Of a DNA stretch of 64,000 nt, positions 8,141-18,034 are shown one piece after another. The notes beneath the pieces were generated by a model. That model did not search any database and had not been told where the DNA came from. It was given only the letters and a program-made list of their open reading frames with translations. Location of the stretch: the NCBI GenBank assembly GCA_963783355.1, contig CAWANF010000005.1, positions 434,001-498,000 of the forward strand, given 5' to 3'. Made by a program: the position numbers and the translations under genes. Positions within the stretch are counted from its first letter, which is position 1, and every line of letters begins with the position of its first letter. This DNA is from CAWANF01 sp963783355 (GTDB lineage: Bacteria; Bacteroidota; Rhodothermia; Balneolales; DATFMH01).

Positions 8141-9658
8141 TCAATGCACGTCCTGCATCAGCTTACGTACTGGTTTATTAAAGATCAGCAACAACAATCC
8201 GGCACTAACACCTACGATGACTACAATCATAAACAGATGCGGCATTTGATGTACATCCTTTGGATTGAACTGACCTGCGAAGCGGCCGGCAATGATTTCG
8301 GCTAAAGCTACCGACATAAACCAAACACCCATCATTTGTCCAACCAGGCGTTTAGGAGACAACTTGGTAACCGTGCTCAGTCCGACCGGACTCAATGATA
8401 ATTCTCCAAATGTATGCAGCAGATAGGTAATAACCAGGAAAACCACCGATGCTTTCTGATGTGCCAAAGCTGCTCTGGCAGCGAAAACCATTACGAAAAA
8501 TCCGGCACCCATCAGAATGAGACCCATAGAAAATTTAACAGGACTTGAAGGCTCCAAATGACGTTTGCTTAACCAAACCCAAAGCCAGCCAAAAATCGGG
8601 GCAAAGATAATTATAAATGTGGGGTTAACCGTTTGCAGCCAGCTTGCGGGCATTTGCCATCCAAATAAAATGCGATTTGTATATTGATCAGCAAAAATGT
8701 TTAAGGAAGAACCAGCCTGTTCAAAACCAAACCAGAAAACCACGGAAAAGAAAAACAAAACGATGATGGCACCAACTTTCTTCCGTTCCTTTGGATCCAG
8801 ATCACTGAAAAATAACAAATAGATAAAATAAACCAGAGCAATAGCGATCAGAATAGTAGCCGACCAGTCGGAAACCACAATAGGGTTGATATGGATGATA
8901 CCCAACAATGAAGCCAGGACAACCACCACGATTACACCGGTAATGATAAACAGCGAACGTTTACTGTTCTTCATCCTTCTTTCCTGTATGGCAGCATCCG
9001 GATGCTTTTCAGGTTCGATACCGATGTCACCCAGGTATTTTTCAGTAGCTTTATATTGAATCAAACCAATTAACATACCAACACCGGCAGCTCCAAAACC
9101 GTAATGCCAGTTGACGTTTTCTCCCAGATAACCACATACTAACGGTGCGATGGTCGCTCCGATATTGATACCCATATAAAAAATGGAAAAACCGGCGTCG
9201 CGTTTTGCACCGCTTGCATCAGCGTACAAACCGCCGACGATACTGCTGACATTCGGTTTCAGCAATCCGGTTCCCAAAACAATCAAAACCAAACCGAGGT
9301 AAAATGTTTGTGTACTCGGTATGGCCATACTGAAGTGGCCGCAGGCAATAAGGATACCTCCATACCAAACGGATTTCCTCAGGCCTAGAATTTTATCTGC
9401 AACCCATCCTCCGGGCAGTGAAAACAAATAAACACTCATCATATAAAGGCCATAAATGGCAGTAGCTGTCTCGACGGTCAGGTGCATTCCACCTTTGGCT
9501 AATGATGCTATCATAAACAAAACGAGAAGGGCTCGCATGCCATAAAAGCTGAAACGCTCCCACATTTCTGTGAAAAATAAAGTAGCCAGGCCTCTTGGAT
9601 GACCGAAAAATTTTGTACTGTATTGCTCGTGTGAATTACCAGTTACATTGGATTCCAT
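8141..9658 (-). CDS. Proton-dependent oligopeptide transporter (POT/PTR family)
   Basis: 505-residue MFS transporter of the POT (DtpT-like) family, importing di- and tripeptides with protons. The N-terminus carries TEMWERFSFYGMRALLVLF, the PTR2 ExxERFxYYG motif in TM1. A second family signature (FSIFYMGINIGATIAPL) lies around residues 158-174. About 14 hydrophobic segments are present and the length is typical. The gene is monocistronic by spacing. Together with the exported S9 peptidase, aminopeptidase P and the hut operon, it fits a peptide- and amino-acid-consuming lifestyle. Confidence 0.95.
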   Translation of the reverse strand: MESNVTGNSHEQYSTKFFGHPRGLATLFFTEMWERFSFYGMRALLVLFMIASLAKGGMHLTVETATAIYGLYMMSVYLFSLPGGWVADKILGLRKSVWYGGILIACGHFSMAIPSTQTFYLGLVLIVLGTGLLKPNVSSIVGGLYADASGAKRDAGFSIFYMGINIGATIAPLVCGYLGENVNWHYGFGAAGVGMLIGLIQYKATEKYLGDIGIEPEKHPDAAIQERRMKNSKRSLFIITGVIVVVVLASLLGIIHINPIVVSDWSATILIAIALVYFIYLLFFSDLDPKERKKVGAIIVLFFFSVVFWFGFEQAGSSLNIFADQYTNRILFGWQMPASWLQTVNPTFIIIFAPIFGWLWVWLSKRHLEPSSPVKFSMGLILMGAGFFVMVFAARAALAHQKASVVFLVITYLLHTFGELSLSPVGLSTVTKLSPKRLVGQMMGVWFMSVALAEIIAGRFAGQFNPKDVHQMPHLFMIVVIVGVSAGLLLLIFNKPVRKLMQDVH

Positions 9659-10031
9659 TAGACAAATAATTAATAGTTAGAGAAGCAATCAGACACAGTA
9701 TAGTTATCGTGCTTCGAATGAAAAAAATCGGCTTAGAATGATAGTTAACAATGCTATTGCAATCAAGTAAAGGAATAAAAAACCGCTTCCAGTATTTTCG
9801 GGATAATATAAGATTACACGAATAACACTAAACAAATAATTATCATAAATAGCTGATAAATTTTGTGATAAATCATATTTAATACCGTTTTGAATATCCA
9901 AACCGGTCAGAAATTTATTTTGAATGCCTGTTATTCATAACATTTCCTTAACGACAAAACCAGAGGATTTTTTTAACTTCATCAAGTTTTTATTGATGGC
10001 CAGACCGGAAATGTTAACCAAGCATCACACT
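9659..10031. other. Intergenic region between divergent transporter and phosphoesterase genes
   Basis: 373 bp that must hold the promoters of both divergent genes. A 65-codon minus-strand frame (9704-9901) with a hydrophobic end is present, but nothing supports it as a gene. Confidence 0.5.
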
Positions 10032-10925
10032 ATGAATCTTATAAAAAAAATAACAGGTGCATTCGCACTCACTCTCATTTTAGCTGGACTCTCAGCAAAG
10101 GCGTATTGCCAATCGCTTCCCAAACCAGACCACATTGTCATCGTGATTGAAGAAAATCATTCTTTTGACCAAATCATTGGCTCAAAATACGCTCCATTTA
10201 TCAATCAGCTTGCAAATGAAGGAGCATTATTCACGAATGCCCATGGCGTCACCCACCCCAGCCAGCCGAACTATTTAGCCATTTATTCGGGTGATCTCCA
10301 AAAAGTTTATGACGACCACTGCCTGGATGGTACTCAACCCTTCACTACTCCAAATCTTGGCCACGAACTCATCAGCAAAGGCCTGACCTTCACCGGATAT
10401 TCCGAGTTCATGCCAAAGGAAGGATTTACCGGATGCGGAAAAGGAAAAAGCATTTTCAAACATGGCAGACCGGTTTATGCCCGCAAACATAATCCATGGG
10501 TCGACTGGCAGGGTTCGAAAGAAAATGGCGTTCCCGCTTCTGTCAATAAAACATTGAAGAGCTTTCCAAAAAATTTTAATAATCTGCCCACGGTTTCCAT
10601 TGTTATCCCCGACGAAGATAACGACATGCATAATGGTCCGAATCCAGCGACGATTAAACGTGGCGATGCCTGGTTAAAAAGTCATTTAAAATCCTATATA
10701 GTTTGGGCTAAAAAGCACAACAGCTTGTTCATCCTTACTTACGACGAGGATAACAACACACCTCAGAACCACATTCCAACCCTGTTTGTGGGATCCATGG
10801 TTCAAAAGAAACACTTCAGTGAAAGCATAAATCACTACAGTGTCCTCAGAACTATTGAAGATATGTACGGTTTATCACATGCAGGACCTGCGACCGAAAA
10901 AGCCATAATAAACGTCTGGAAATAA
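10032..10925 (+). CDS. Secreted phosphoesterase (AcpA/phospholipase C-like family)
   Basis: 297 residues from the ATG at 10032, which gives a clean signal peptide (MNLIKKITGAFALTLILAGL then SAKAYC). An upstream ATG at 9924 would bury this signal. The mature part begins with HIVIVIEENHSFDQIIG, the ENxSFD motif of the phosphoesterase family that includes acid phosphatase AcpA and phospholipase C. Later come THPSQPNYLAIYSG, VIPDEDNDMHNG and LTYDEDN, which supply likely metal-binding acidic residues. It probably hydrolyses phosphomonoesters or phospholipids in the periplasm. Substrate is not predictable from sequence. Confidence 0.88.
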   Translation: MNLIKKITGAFALTLILAGLSAKAYCQSLPKPDHIVIVIEENHSFDQIIGSKYAPFINQLANEGALFTNAHGVTHPSQPNYLAIYSGDLQKVYDDHCLDGTQPFTTPNLGHELISKGLTFTGYSEFMPKEGFTGCGKGKSIFKHGRPVYARKHNPWVDWQGSKENGVPASVNKTLKSFPKNFNNLPTVSIVIPDEDNDMHNGPNPATIKRGDAWLKSHLKSYIVWAKKHNSLFILTYDEDNNTPQNHIPTLFVGSMVQKKHFSESINHYSVLRTIEDMYGLSHAGPATEKAIINVWK

Positions 10926-10954
10926 TTATCTTTTAGTTAATATCATCTTTTCAT

Positions 10955-10982
10955 ATCCCCTGTCCATTTTTGCACAGGGGAT
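10955..10982 (+). terminator. Rho-independent terminator after the phosphoesterase gene
   Basis: 9-bp stem ATCCCCTGT (10955-10963) and ACAGGGGAT (10974-10982), followed by TTTT. Confidence 0.85.
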
Positions 10983-11037
10983 TTTTATATCTGCTACAGC
11001 CTTTTTTAGCAATCGTTACCGGCACTATATTATTAGG

Positions 11038-11064
11038 AAAAGCGCTTTTATAGTCGGTCCGGAC
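11038..11064. promoter_or_regulatory. Paired palindromes upstream of the hut operon
   Basis: A 12-bp perfect palindrome AAAAGCGCTTTT (11038-11049) and an 8-bp one GTCCGGAC (11057-11064) lie 50-75 bp before hutU. They are possible operator sites for a hut regulator. This is inference from symmetry and position only, and no hut repressor gene is in the window. Confidence 0.35.
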
Positions 11065-11113
11065 TCTGTATTTTTCACCTATATTTAATTTTGAAATTAA
11101 AAACAGAATAGAA

Positions 11114-12793
11114 ATGGCGATCGAAATTACCCATACTAACATCAAGGCGCCGACCGGAACACAACTATCCTGTAAAGGCTGGCATCAGGAAGCTGCAATG
11201 CGCATGTTAATGAATAATCTGAACCCGGAAGTTGCCGAAAAACCGGAAGAACTCATTGTCTATGGTGGCGGTGGCAAAGCAGCCCGAAACTGGGAATCAT
11301 ACGATAAAATCATTCAGACACTTAAACGTCTCGAAAATGATGAGACGCTGATGATTCAAAGTGGTAAACCGGTTGGCGTTTTCAGGACCCACGAGGAAGC
11401 TCCCAGAGTTTTAATAGCGAATGCACACCTTGTACCGAAATGGGCAACATGGGATGAATTTCGTCGACTCGATGCCATGGGACTTACGATGTACGGCCAA
11501 ATGACGGCCGGATCATGGATTTATATCGGAACACAGGGCATCCTTCAGGGCACGTACGAAACCTTCGCTGAATGTGCACGTCAGCATTTTAATGGTTCCA
11601 TGGAAGGACGATTGGTTGTGTCCGCCGGACTTGGCGGTATGGGCGGAGCTCAACCCCTGGCTGCCACGATGAATGGCGGTGTTTTCCTGGGCGTTGAAGT
11701 CGATGAAAAACGGATTCAAAAACGATTATCAACCGGTTATTGTGACAAAATCAGCGATAACCTCGACGAAGCACTTGAATGGGCTCTTGATGCTAAAGAC
11801 AAAAAAGAGACATTAAGCATCGGGCTGATCGGAAATATTGCCGAAGTGCTGCCCGAACTGGTAAAGAGAAACATCACCCCGGATGTATTAACCGATCAAA
11901 CGGCGGCGCATGATTTACGCATCGGTTACATACCGGCAAATATGACCCTGGCTGAAGCGGATATCTTGAGGGAAAAACATCCCGGGGAATACGAAAACGC
12001 GGTCCTCGATTCGATGGTTACTCATGTTCATGCCATGCTGGAGATGAAAAAACGCGGCGCCATTACGTTCGATTATGGTAATAACCTGCGCGGACAAGTT
12101 GCGGATTTACGCGGAATGAAAGAAGCTTTCGACATCCCCGGTTTTGTCCCGGAATTTATTCGCCCTCTTTTTTGTAAAGGTTCCGGACCATTTCGTTGGG
12201 CGGCCTTGTCAGGCAATCCAAAAGATATCTATGAAACGGACAAGGCTATTCTTGAGACCTTTCCCCAAAATGACTCACTGGCACGCTGGATTCACAAAGC
12301 ACAGGAAAAAGTACATTTTCAGGGCCTGCCATCCCGGATATGCTGGCTGGAATACGGTGAACGTGCCGAAATGGGATTGAAATTTAACTGGCTTGTCAGG
12401 AAAAGAAAGCTTGAGGCTCCTATCGTCATCGGACGTGATCACCTGGATACCGGGTCTGTAGCTTCTCCGAACCGGGAAACAGAAGGAATGAAAGACGGAT
12501 CAGATGCTATTGCCGACTGGCCTTTGTTAAATGCCATGCTGAATACCGCCTCAGGGGCCAGCTGGGTTTCCCTTCATCATGGCGGAGGTGTCGGAATTGG
12601 TTATTCTATCCATGCCGGGATGGTTTGCGTGGCCGACGGTACCGATATGGCAGACCGGCGGCTGGATCGGGTGTTAACGAACGATCCGGGATCGGGCGTT
12701 ATGCGTCACGCCGATGCCGGTTACGATTTGGCAATTGAAACAGCACGGGAACGGGGCGTTGATTTACCGATGCTTGATACAAAATCAAAATAA
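11114..12793 (+). CDS. hutU: Urocanate hydratase
   Basis: 559-residue urocanase, the second step of histidine degradation: urocanate to 4-imidazolone-5-propionate, using tightly bound NAD+ as electrophile. Recognisable blocks are EELIVYGGGGKAARNW, QSGKPVGVFRTHE, the NAD-binding SAGLGGMGGAQPLAATMNGG and C-terminal HHGGGVGIGYSIHAG. Length equals the family norm. It is the first gene of hutUHIG. ATG at 11114 follows a purine-rich stretch. A 47-bp octamer repeat begins one base after its stop codon. Confidence 0.97.
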   Translation: MAIEITHTNIKAPTGTQLSCKGWHQEAAMRMLMNNLNPEVAEKPEELIVYGGGGKAARNWESYDKIIQTLKRLENDETLMIQSGKPVGVFRTHEEAPRVLIANAHLVPKWATWDEFRRLDAMGLTMYGQMTAGSWIYIGTQGILQGTYETFAECARQHFNGSMEGRLVVSAGLGGMGGAQPLAATMNGGVFLGVEVDEKRIQKRLSTGYCDKISDNLDEALEWALDAKDKKETLSIGLIGNIAEVLPELVKRNITPDVLTDQTAAHDLRIGYIPANMTLAEADILREKHPGEYENAVLDSMVTHVHAMLEMKKRGAITFDYGNNLRGQVADLRGMKEAFDIPGFVPEFIRPLFCKGSGPFRWAALSGNPKDIYETDKAILETFPQNDSLARWIHKAQEKVHFQGLPSRICWLEYGERAEMGLKFNWLVRKRKLEAPIVIGRDHLDTGSVASPNRETEGMKDGSDAIADWPLLNAMLNTASGASWVSLHHGGGVGIGYSIHAGMVCVADGTDMADRRLDRVLTNDPGSGVMRHADAGYDLAIETARERGVDLPMLDTKSK

Positions 12794-12840
12794 TGCCTTT
12801 GTGCCTTTGTGCCTTTTGCCTTTGTGCCTTTGTGCCTTTG
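12794..12840 (+). repeat. TGCCTTTG octamer tandem repeat between hutU and hutH
   Basis: About six head-to-tail copies of TGCCTTTG, one of them a base shorter and one ending in T, directly after the hutU stop codon and inside the operon. Copy number could vary by slippage and change hutU-hutH spacing. Confidence 0.85.
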
Positions 12841-12885
12841 AAAAAAATAAACAATCATTAATAATTCCCTTTTTAAACTTTCTAT

Positions 12886-14403
12886 ATGATCGAATCCAAC
12901 ACCACAAAAGTCCACCTGGAGAATTTATATAATGATCTTCATGAAAGTATTCGGCAATTAAAGAAAAATCCCGAAGCCGTACTTCAGTCACGTAAAATTG
13001 TTGAACACGCCCTGGATGACGGGAATACCTATTACGGTATCAACACCGGTTTCGGAATACTGGCACAACAGCGTATTGATCACGAAGATGTGAAAAAACT
13101 TCAGACCAATCTTATTTTGAGCCATTCTGTGGGGGTTGGAGATTTAATCCCAAAACCGATTACAAAACTCATGCTTCAGCTGAAAATTCACGCATTGGGC
13201 ATGGGTTATTCCGGGGTTTCAAAAGAAACGCTCGATCGTCTGATCTATTTCCACGATCACAACATGATTTCGGCGGTTCCCAGTAAAGGCAGTTTAGGTG
13301 CTTCCGGTGACCTCGCTCCCCTGGCTCATATGTGTCTGCCATTGATTGGTTATGGTTCTTTTTGGGATGAACGTGGTGAAAAAACCATCATGGCCGAAAA
13401 AATACTTCGTAAACATCAGATTGAGCCCATTGATCTGCAAGCAAAAGACGGATTGTCACTCATTAACGGGACACAAATGATGACGGCTTACGGAGCGTAT
13501 ATCCTGGAAAAATCCATTCACCTGCTTAAAGTCGCCGATATACTCGCGGCAATGAGTCTCGAAGCACTGCAGGGAAGTATTAAACCGTTCGATCCGAGAA
13601 TTCATGATATACGTCCGCATCCCGGACAAAAGCTTGTGGCGGAAAATGTACGAACCCTTTTGACACACAGTGAAATTCTCGAATCGCACCGGCATTGCGG
13701 AAAAGTTCAGGATCCTTATTGCCTGCGATGTGTTCCACAAGTACACGGTGCCAGCCGGGACGCCCTCAAATACGCTATGCAAGTCATTGAAACAGAGATT
13801 AATTCCGTCACCGATAACCCGTTGGTTTTTGATAATGGAGATATCATTAGCGGAGGTAATTTCCATGGACAGCCCCTGGCCCTGAGTCTGGATTTTGCTG
13901 CCATCGCCCTGGCGGAACTGGCCAGCATTTCAGAGCGCAGGACGTATTTGCTTCTTGCCGGACACGATGGACTACCTAAATTATTAATGCGGGAAACAGG
14001 ATTAAATACCGGGTTTATGATTCCACAATACACAGCTGCAGCTTTGGTTTCTGAAAATAAAATTTTATGTCATCCGGCTTCAGTAGACAGCATTCCGACC
14101 AGCCTGGGACAGGAAGATCATGTGAGTATGGGAAGCATCAGCGCTCTGAAACTGTACAATGTATTTGAAAATGTGGAACAGGTTCTGGCAATCGAACTGT
14201 TTTCCGCATCCCAGGCACTTGACTATCGCAAGCCATTAAAACCGGGCCGGGGTGTTGAACTTGCCCACGAATATATCCGTTCATTTATCCCTCACACCGA
14301 AGTGGATTATTATTTTAAATATGATATCAACCGGTGTCTCGAATTGGTGCGTGACCGCGAAATGATTCAAACTGTAGAAAATGAACTTTATAGCTTAAAC
14401 TGA
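12886..14403 (+). CDS. hutH: Histidine ammonia-lyase
   Basis: 505-residue histidine ammonia-lyase, the first step of histidine degradation (histidine to urocanate plus ammonia). The Ala-Ser-Gly triplet that cyclises to the MIO cofactor is at residues 139-141 in GSLGASGDLAPLAHM. Other conserved parts are YYGINTGFG (49-57) and the substrate-pocket stretch QDPYCLRCVPQVHGA. It follows hutU after the octamer repeat. Its TGA overlaps the ATG of hutI by one base (TGATG), indicating translational coupling. Confidence 0.97.
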   Translation: MIESNTTKVHLENLYNDLHESIRQLKKNPEAVLQSRKIVEHALDDGNTYYGINTGFGILAQQRIDHEDVKKLQTNLILSHSVGVGDLIPKPITKLMLQLKIHALGMGYSGVSKETLDRLIYFHDHNMISAVPSKGSLGASGDLAPLAHMCLPLIGYGSFWDERGEKTIMAEKILRKHQIEPIDLQAKDGLSLINGTQMMTAYGAYILEKSIHLLKVADILAAMSLEALQGSIKPFDPRIHDIRPHPGQKLVAENVRTLLTHSEILESHRHCGKVQDPYCLRCVPQVHGASRDALKYAMQVIETEINSVTDNPLVFDNGDIISGGNFHGQPLALSLDFAAIALAELASISERRTYLLLAGHDGLPKLLMRETGLNTGFMIPQYTAAALVSENKILCHPASVDSIPTSLGQEDHVSMGSISALKLYNVFENVEQVLAIELFSASQALDYRKPLKPGRGVELAHEYIRSFIPHTEVDYYFKYDINRCLELVRDREMIQTVENELYSLN

Positions 14404-15638
14404 TGCCGATTCTAGCGAACATAGGATGTCTTGCCATCTGTCCGGATAACAACGATCAATCCGATATTCAATTGATTTTTAATGCGGCACTAGCATGGAA
14501 ACAATCCGAAATTACCTGGGTTGGACGCAAAAATGATTTGCCACTATCCCAAAATGATGGAGAGATATATGATGCTTTTGGCAAGACCGTTATTCCCGGG
14601 TTAATCGATTGTCATACCCATTTGGCTTTTGGCGGCTGGCGTTCGGATGAATTTGAAATGCGTATACAGGGTAAAAGTTATAAAGAATTGGCAAATGCAG
14701 GAGGCGGAATATTATCCACTGTCCGGGAAACCCGGGCTGCCTCAAAAAAGAAATTGGTAAAACGGAGCAAACATTTTTTAGACGAAATACTTCGCCTGGG
14801 AATTACTGCTGTAGAGTGTAAAAGTGGTTATGGCCTGGATATACAAAATGAAATTAAGTTATTAAATGTATATAAAGAGCTAAAAATCAAACAACCCATT
14901 GATATCATTCCGACATTTCTGGGTGCACATACCATACCGGAAGAATATCGTAATAACCGCCGGGATTATATTAATCTCGTGAAAAAGGAAATGCTGCCCA
15001 TGGTCGCGCAACAAAATCTTGCTGAATTTTGTGATGTTTTTGTGGAAGAAACGGCGTTTTCCATCGACGAGGCTCGTGAAATATTTATTGCGGCCCAAAA
15101 TCTCGGACTTCGGCCAAAACTTCATGCCGATCAACTCAGCAGCGGTGGAGGAGCCGAACTGGCTGCCGAAGTCAATGCTATTTCGGCAGATCACCTGGAA
15201 CAGATTTCAGATACTGGAATCGATGCTATGGCCGTAAAACAGGTGGTAGCAGTGAACCTGCCACTGGCTTCTTTATATCTCGATATCAACCCAATGCCGG
15301 CCCGCAAAATTATTGAAAAGGGAATTCCCCTGGCTATAGCCACAGATTTTAACCCGGGTTCAGCTCCCAGTTACGATCTGCCGCTTGCTATGATGCTTTC
15401 CTGTACCCGGCAACGTTTAACACCGGCTGAAGCATTAAAAGCAACAACAATCAATGCAGCTAAAGCAGTTAACCGGCAACACTTATACGGTTCGATCGAA
15501 ACAGGAAAAAAAGCGAACTTTACGATTATTGATGCTCCCGATATCAATCACTGGATGTATCATTTTAAACCAAATGCCTGTATTTCTACGTTCATCAATG
15601 GTAAACAAGAATATTTGATTGAAGATTATGAAAGATAG
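14403..15638 (+). CDS. hutI: Imidazolonepropionase
   Basis: 411-residue amidohydrolase opening the ring of 4-imidazolone-5-propionate to N-formimidoyl-glutamate, the third Hut step. Metal ligands are seen in DCHTHLAFGG (His71, His73), the later LHADQLSS and ISADHLEQ, and ATDFNPGSAPS, which holds the catalytic Asp. Start overlaps the hutH stop. The end overlaps hutG by 11 bp. Confidence 0.97.
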   Translation: MPILANIGCLAICPDNNDQSDIQLIFNAALAWKQSEITWVGRKNDLPLSQNDGEIYDAFGKTVIPGLIDCHTHLAFGGWRSDEFEMRIQGKSYKELANAGGGILSTVRETRAASKKKLVKRSKHFLDEILRLGITAVECKSGYGLDIQNEIKLLNVYKELKIKQPIDIIPTFLGAHTIPEEYRNNRRDYINLVKKEMLPMVAQQNLAEFCDVFVEETAFSIDEAREIFIAAQNLGLRPKLHADQLSSGGGAELAAEVNAISADHLEQISDTGIDAMAVKQVVAVNLPLASLYLDINPMPARKIIEKGIPLAIATDFNPGSAPSYDLPLAMMLSCTRQRLTPAEALKATTINAAKAVNRQHLYGSIETGKKANFTIIDAPDINHWMYHFKPNACISTFINGKQEYLIEDYER

Positions 15639-16581
15639 TATTCAGCTTTTCCCGGTTAAAACCGTTCTGCCTTCAACAGAATCCAATGATCCCCGCCTTG
15701 GACAGTTCATTCAATTTGGCGAAGATAAAATCAATAAATCGACGCGCTTAGTTATCATTGGATTTCCTTCCGAGGAAGGAGTAAAACGTAACGGAGGCCG
15801 GCCGGGTTCTGCCATGGCACCGAATACCATACGAAAAGAATTATTCCGACTTACTCCTTCACCGGAACATTTTGACGCCTTCAACAATCTGCTTAAGAAT
15901 ACCGTTGATGTCGGAAATCTGAAAGTGACAGCCGATGTAGAACAAGACCAGGAGAATCTTGGACAGGTTATTTCCCGTTTTCTGGATAAAAATATCATAC
16001 CTGTTATTTTGGGCGGCGGACATGAAACGGCATTCGGCCATTTTGATGGATACGTACAATCGAAAAAGAAATGCTATATCCTCAATTGGGATGCCCATAC
16101 CGATGTACGTGAATTAAAAAACAGCCAGGCCCATTCCGGTTCCCCATTTCGGCAGGCCATTGAACATGAAAACGGGTATTGCATAAGTTATACCGTTGCC
16201 GGTTTGCTACCCCAGTCGGTTTCCAAAGAGCACCTGGAATATATTCGAAACAAGAATGGCTATTATGTTATGAGTGCCAATATAGATAGAGACGAAATCG
16301 ACCGGATTTATTCAGCGTATAGCGATGACAACCCGATGATGGTCACCTTCGATATGGATGCGGTAGACCAGGCCTTTGCCCCGGGAGTCAGTGCTCCCGC
16401 AGTTAATGGTTTGACCCCGGATTTATGGCTTTATGCTGCGCGCAAAGCCGGACAAAACCGGAATCTCAACTCTTTTGATATTGTTGAAGTGAATCCCCAA
16501 TTCGACCGTGACAACCAAACAGCCCGGCTTGCCGCCATGACGATCTGGAATTTTATTCTGGGATTGACTGAGCGTTCATAA
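15628..16581 (+). CDS. hutG: Formimidoylglutamase
   Basis: 317-residue ureohydrolase (arginase fold, two Mn ions) converting N-formimidoyl-glutamate to glutamate and formamide, the last Hut step. Metal motifs are GGGHETAFGH (His132), NWDAHTDVR (Asp155, His157, Asp159) and TFDMDAVDQAFAPG. The ATG at 15628 is chosen over a TTG at 15619. It overlaps the hutI end, consistent with coupled translation. With hutU, hutH and hutI this completes the pathway from histidine to glutamate. Confidence 0.95.
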   Translation: MKDSIQLFPVKTVLPSTESNDPRLGQFIQFGEDKINKSTRLVIIGFPSEEGVKRNGGRPGSAMAPNTIRKELFRLTPSPEHFDAFNNLLKNTVDVGNLKVTADVEQDQENLGQVISRFLDKNIIPVILGGGHETAFGHFDGYVQSKKKCYILNWDAHTDVRELKNSQAHSGSPFRQAIEHENGYCISYTVAGLLPQSVSKEHLEYIRNKNGYYVMSANIDRDEIDRIYSAYSDDNPMMVTFDMDAVDQAFAPGVSAPAVNGLTPDLWLYAARKAGQNRNLNSFDIVEVNPQFDRDNQTARLAAMTIWNFILGLTERS

Positions 16582-16762
16582 TACAGGTATAATAATTCCT
16601 CCGGCTACTTAATTTATCCCAACTTGCGTTTCGCAATTTATTTTTTAAATTAAACTATGAGCCTTTATTTATAATGGTTATCAAATCATAGTTATGGCTT
16701 AGCCCAAAAGTAAATAAACTATTACAATCCAGGTCTATTTTCTACAGGAGGGATTTGAAATT

Positions 16763-17032
16763 ATGATGAGTACAATCAAAAAATATGACGCTTTTTTTCA
16801 CCCTGTTATTCAAGCTGCTACCAAAGCTAATACACCAATGTACAATTTAGTTATATGCTTATTCATTCTTTCCATTGGTGTGATGATGAAAGTATTTCAT
16901 TTCGGCGGGGCTACTTCGTTTATATATGGAGGGTTAGTTACTACGTTTATAATGTCTATAAAATCTTCTTTTTTTTACTATAGAAAAGCAAAAAAACTGG
17001 AGATACAATTAAGGTTAGAGCGATTGAACTAA
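16763..17032 (+). CDS. Small membrane protein with GldL-like two-helix region
   Basis: 89 residues. Two hydrophobic segments (about 28-41 and 49-66) enclose GVMMKVFHFGGA. This resembles the KxxHWPGA loop of GldL, the proton-channel subunit of the gliding/type IX secretion motor, but the long cytoplasmic part of GldL is absent. The tail is charged. A consensus Shine-Dalgarno AGGAGGG (16746-16752) precedes ATG 16763, and a second ATG follows at once. It lies 30 bp upstream of an ABC permease-like gene. Real gene likely; function uncertain. Confidence 0.7.
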   Translation: MMSTIKKYDAFFHPVIQAATKANTPMYNLVICLFILSIGVMMKVFHFGGATSFIYGGLVTTFIMSIKSSFFYYRKAKKLEIQLRLERLN

Positions 17033-17062
17033 ATCAAGTATATCCATTTATAACATTTATTA

Positions 17063-18034
17063 ATGGCCTGGATGAAATCCTTCAACGGCAAGCGCTTACG
17101 GAACATTTTAGTCCTCGTAATTTTTATTCGTACAAAACAGGCCATAAGGTGGATTCAAACTCTGGGTTGGGTTCGATTTTTCATATTGCTGCTATGTGTT
17201 GTTTCCATCTTTCTGGTACCTATTCTCCCATTCTTTGTCACAATTACCATTCTGTTGTTGGTCCACTTATCCCGCAGAGATAGACGATTTCTTACGATTA
17301 TTCATATTCCTACATATTGGGTATTTTTTATCGAATACATGACAATCACCCTACCTGTTATAACATTTGGATTTTTTTACGGACTATGGTGGTATCTCCT
17401 TCTTTTGCCCATTATAATGTTGCTTCCAATTATCTCATCGAATAAAAAAACGCCCATAAAGAAATCTTTCCCACTACTAAATAGCATTCCTTTAAGACTC
17501 TTTGAATGGCGGTCCGGCTTTCGCTTTCGTAAAACATCTTATCTACTTCTTGCGATCTATATCCTGCTTCTGGTTACAGGATTTAAAATCAGATATGTTC
17601 ATATGCTCTCTCTTATTATCGTTGCTTTGATAATTGTACCGGGAAACTATATGAATTGTGAGCCTTTTCAATTACTTGAAGTGTATAATAAACCGGCTCA
17701 TGTATTTTTGTTAGAAAAGTTTCTTTATGCAATGTTGGGATATTCCGTCCTCGCCGGACCTTTTTGGGTGTTGAGTATGATTGAAAATTTTTCTGATTGG
17801 CTCACAACATTTGGTTTTCTTCTGGCTGCTATTTTCATCATCGCAAATGTAGTCTGGAGCAAATATGCCTATTATGATCCGGGAAAGGATCTCGCACATG
17901 CTACCTCAAGTTACTCTTTTTTCACCCTTTTGTATGTTGGTATTTGTTTCCCTCCTTTACTCCTGTTTACTTCAGGATGGTACTATTGGAAAGGGTATAA
18001 ACGTCTTAAAATGTATCTTTATGCTTACCATTGA
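17063..18034 (+). CDS. Polytopic membrane protein, probable ABC-2 type permease
   Basis: 323 residues with about eight to nine hydrophobic segments, rich in Leu, Ile, Phe and Trp, with basic loops. I do not recognise a signature, but the coding end overlaps the start of an ABC ATP-binding gene by 14 bp, so it is very probably that ATPase's membrane partner. The size fits a single-subunit ABC-2-like permease without large extracellular domains. Substrate unknown. Base composition is like its neighbours. Confidence 0.75.
   Translation: MAWMKSFNGKRLRNILVLVIFIRTKQAIRWIQTLGWVRFFILLLCVVSIFLVPILPFFVTITILLLVHLSRRDRRFLTIIHIPTYWVFFIEYMTITLPVITFGFFYGLWWYLLLLPIIMLLPIISSNKKTPIKKSFPLLNSIPLRLFEWRSGFRFRKTSYLLLAIYILLLVTGFKIRYVHMLSLIIVALIIVPGNYMNCEPFQLLEVYNKPAHVFLLEKFLYAMLGYSVLAGPFWVLSMIENFSDWLTTFGFLLAAIFIIANVVWSKYAYYDPGKDLAHATSSYSFFTLLYVGICFPPLLLFTSGWYYWKGYKRLKMYLYAYH

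Noticed and set aside
9704..9901. 65-codon minus-strand ORF with a hydrophobic C-terminus
   Set aside because: No ribosome-binding site, no recognisable family, and it occupies the promoter region of divergent genes.
10951..11145. 64-codon minus-strand ORF upstream of hutU
   Set aside because: Overlaps the terminator, the palindromes and the hutU start; no coding character.
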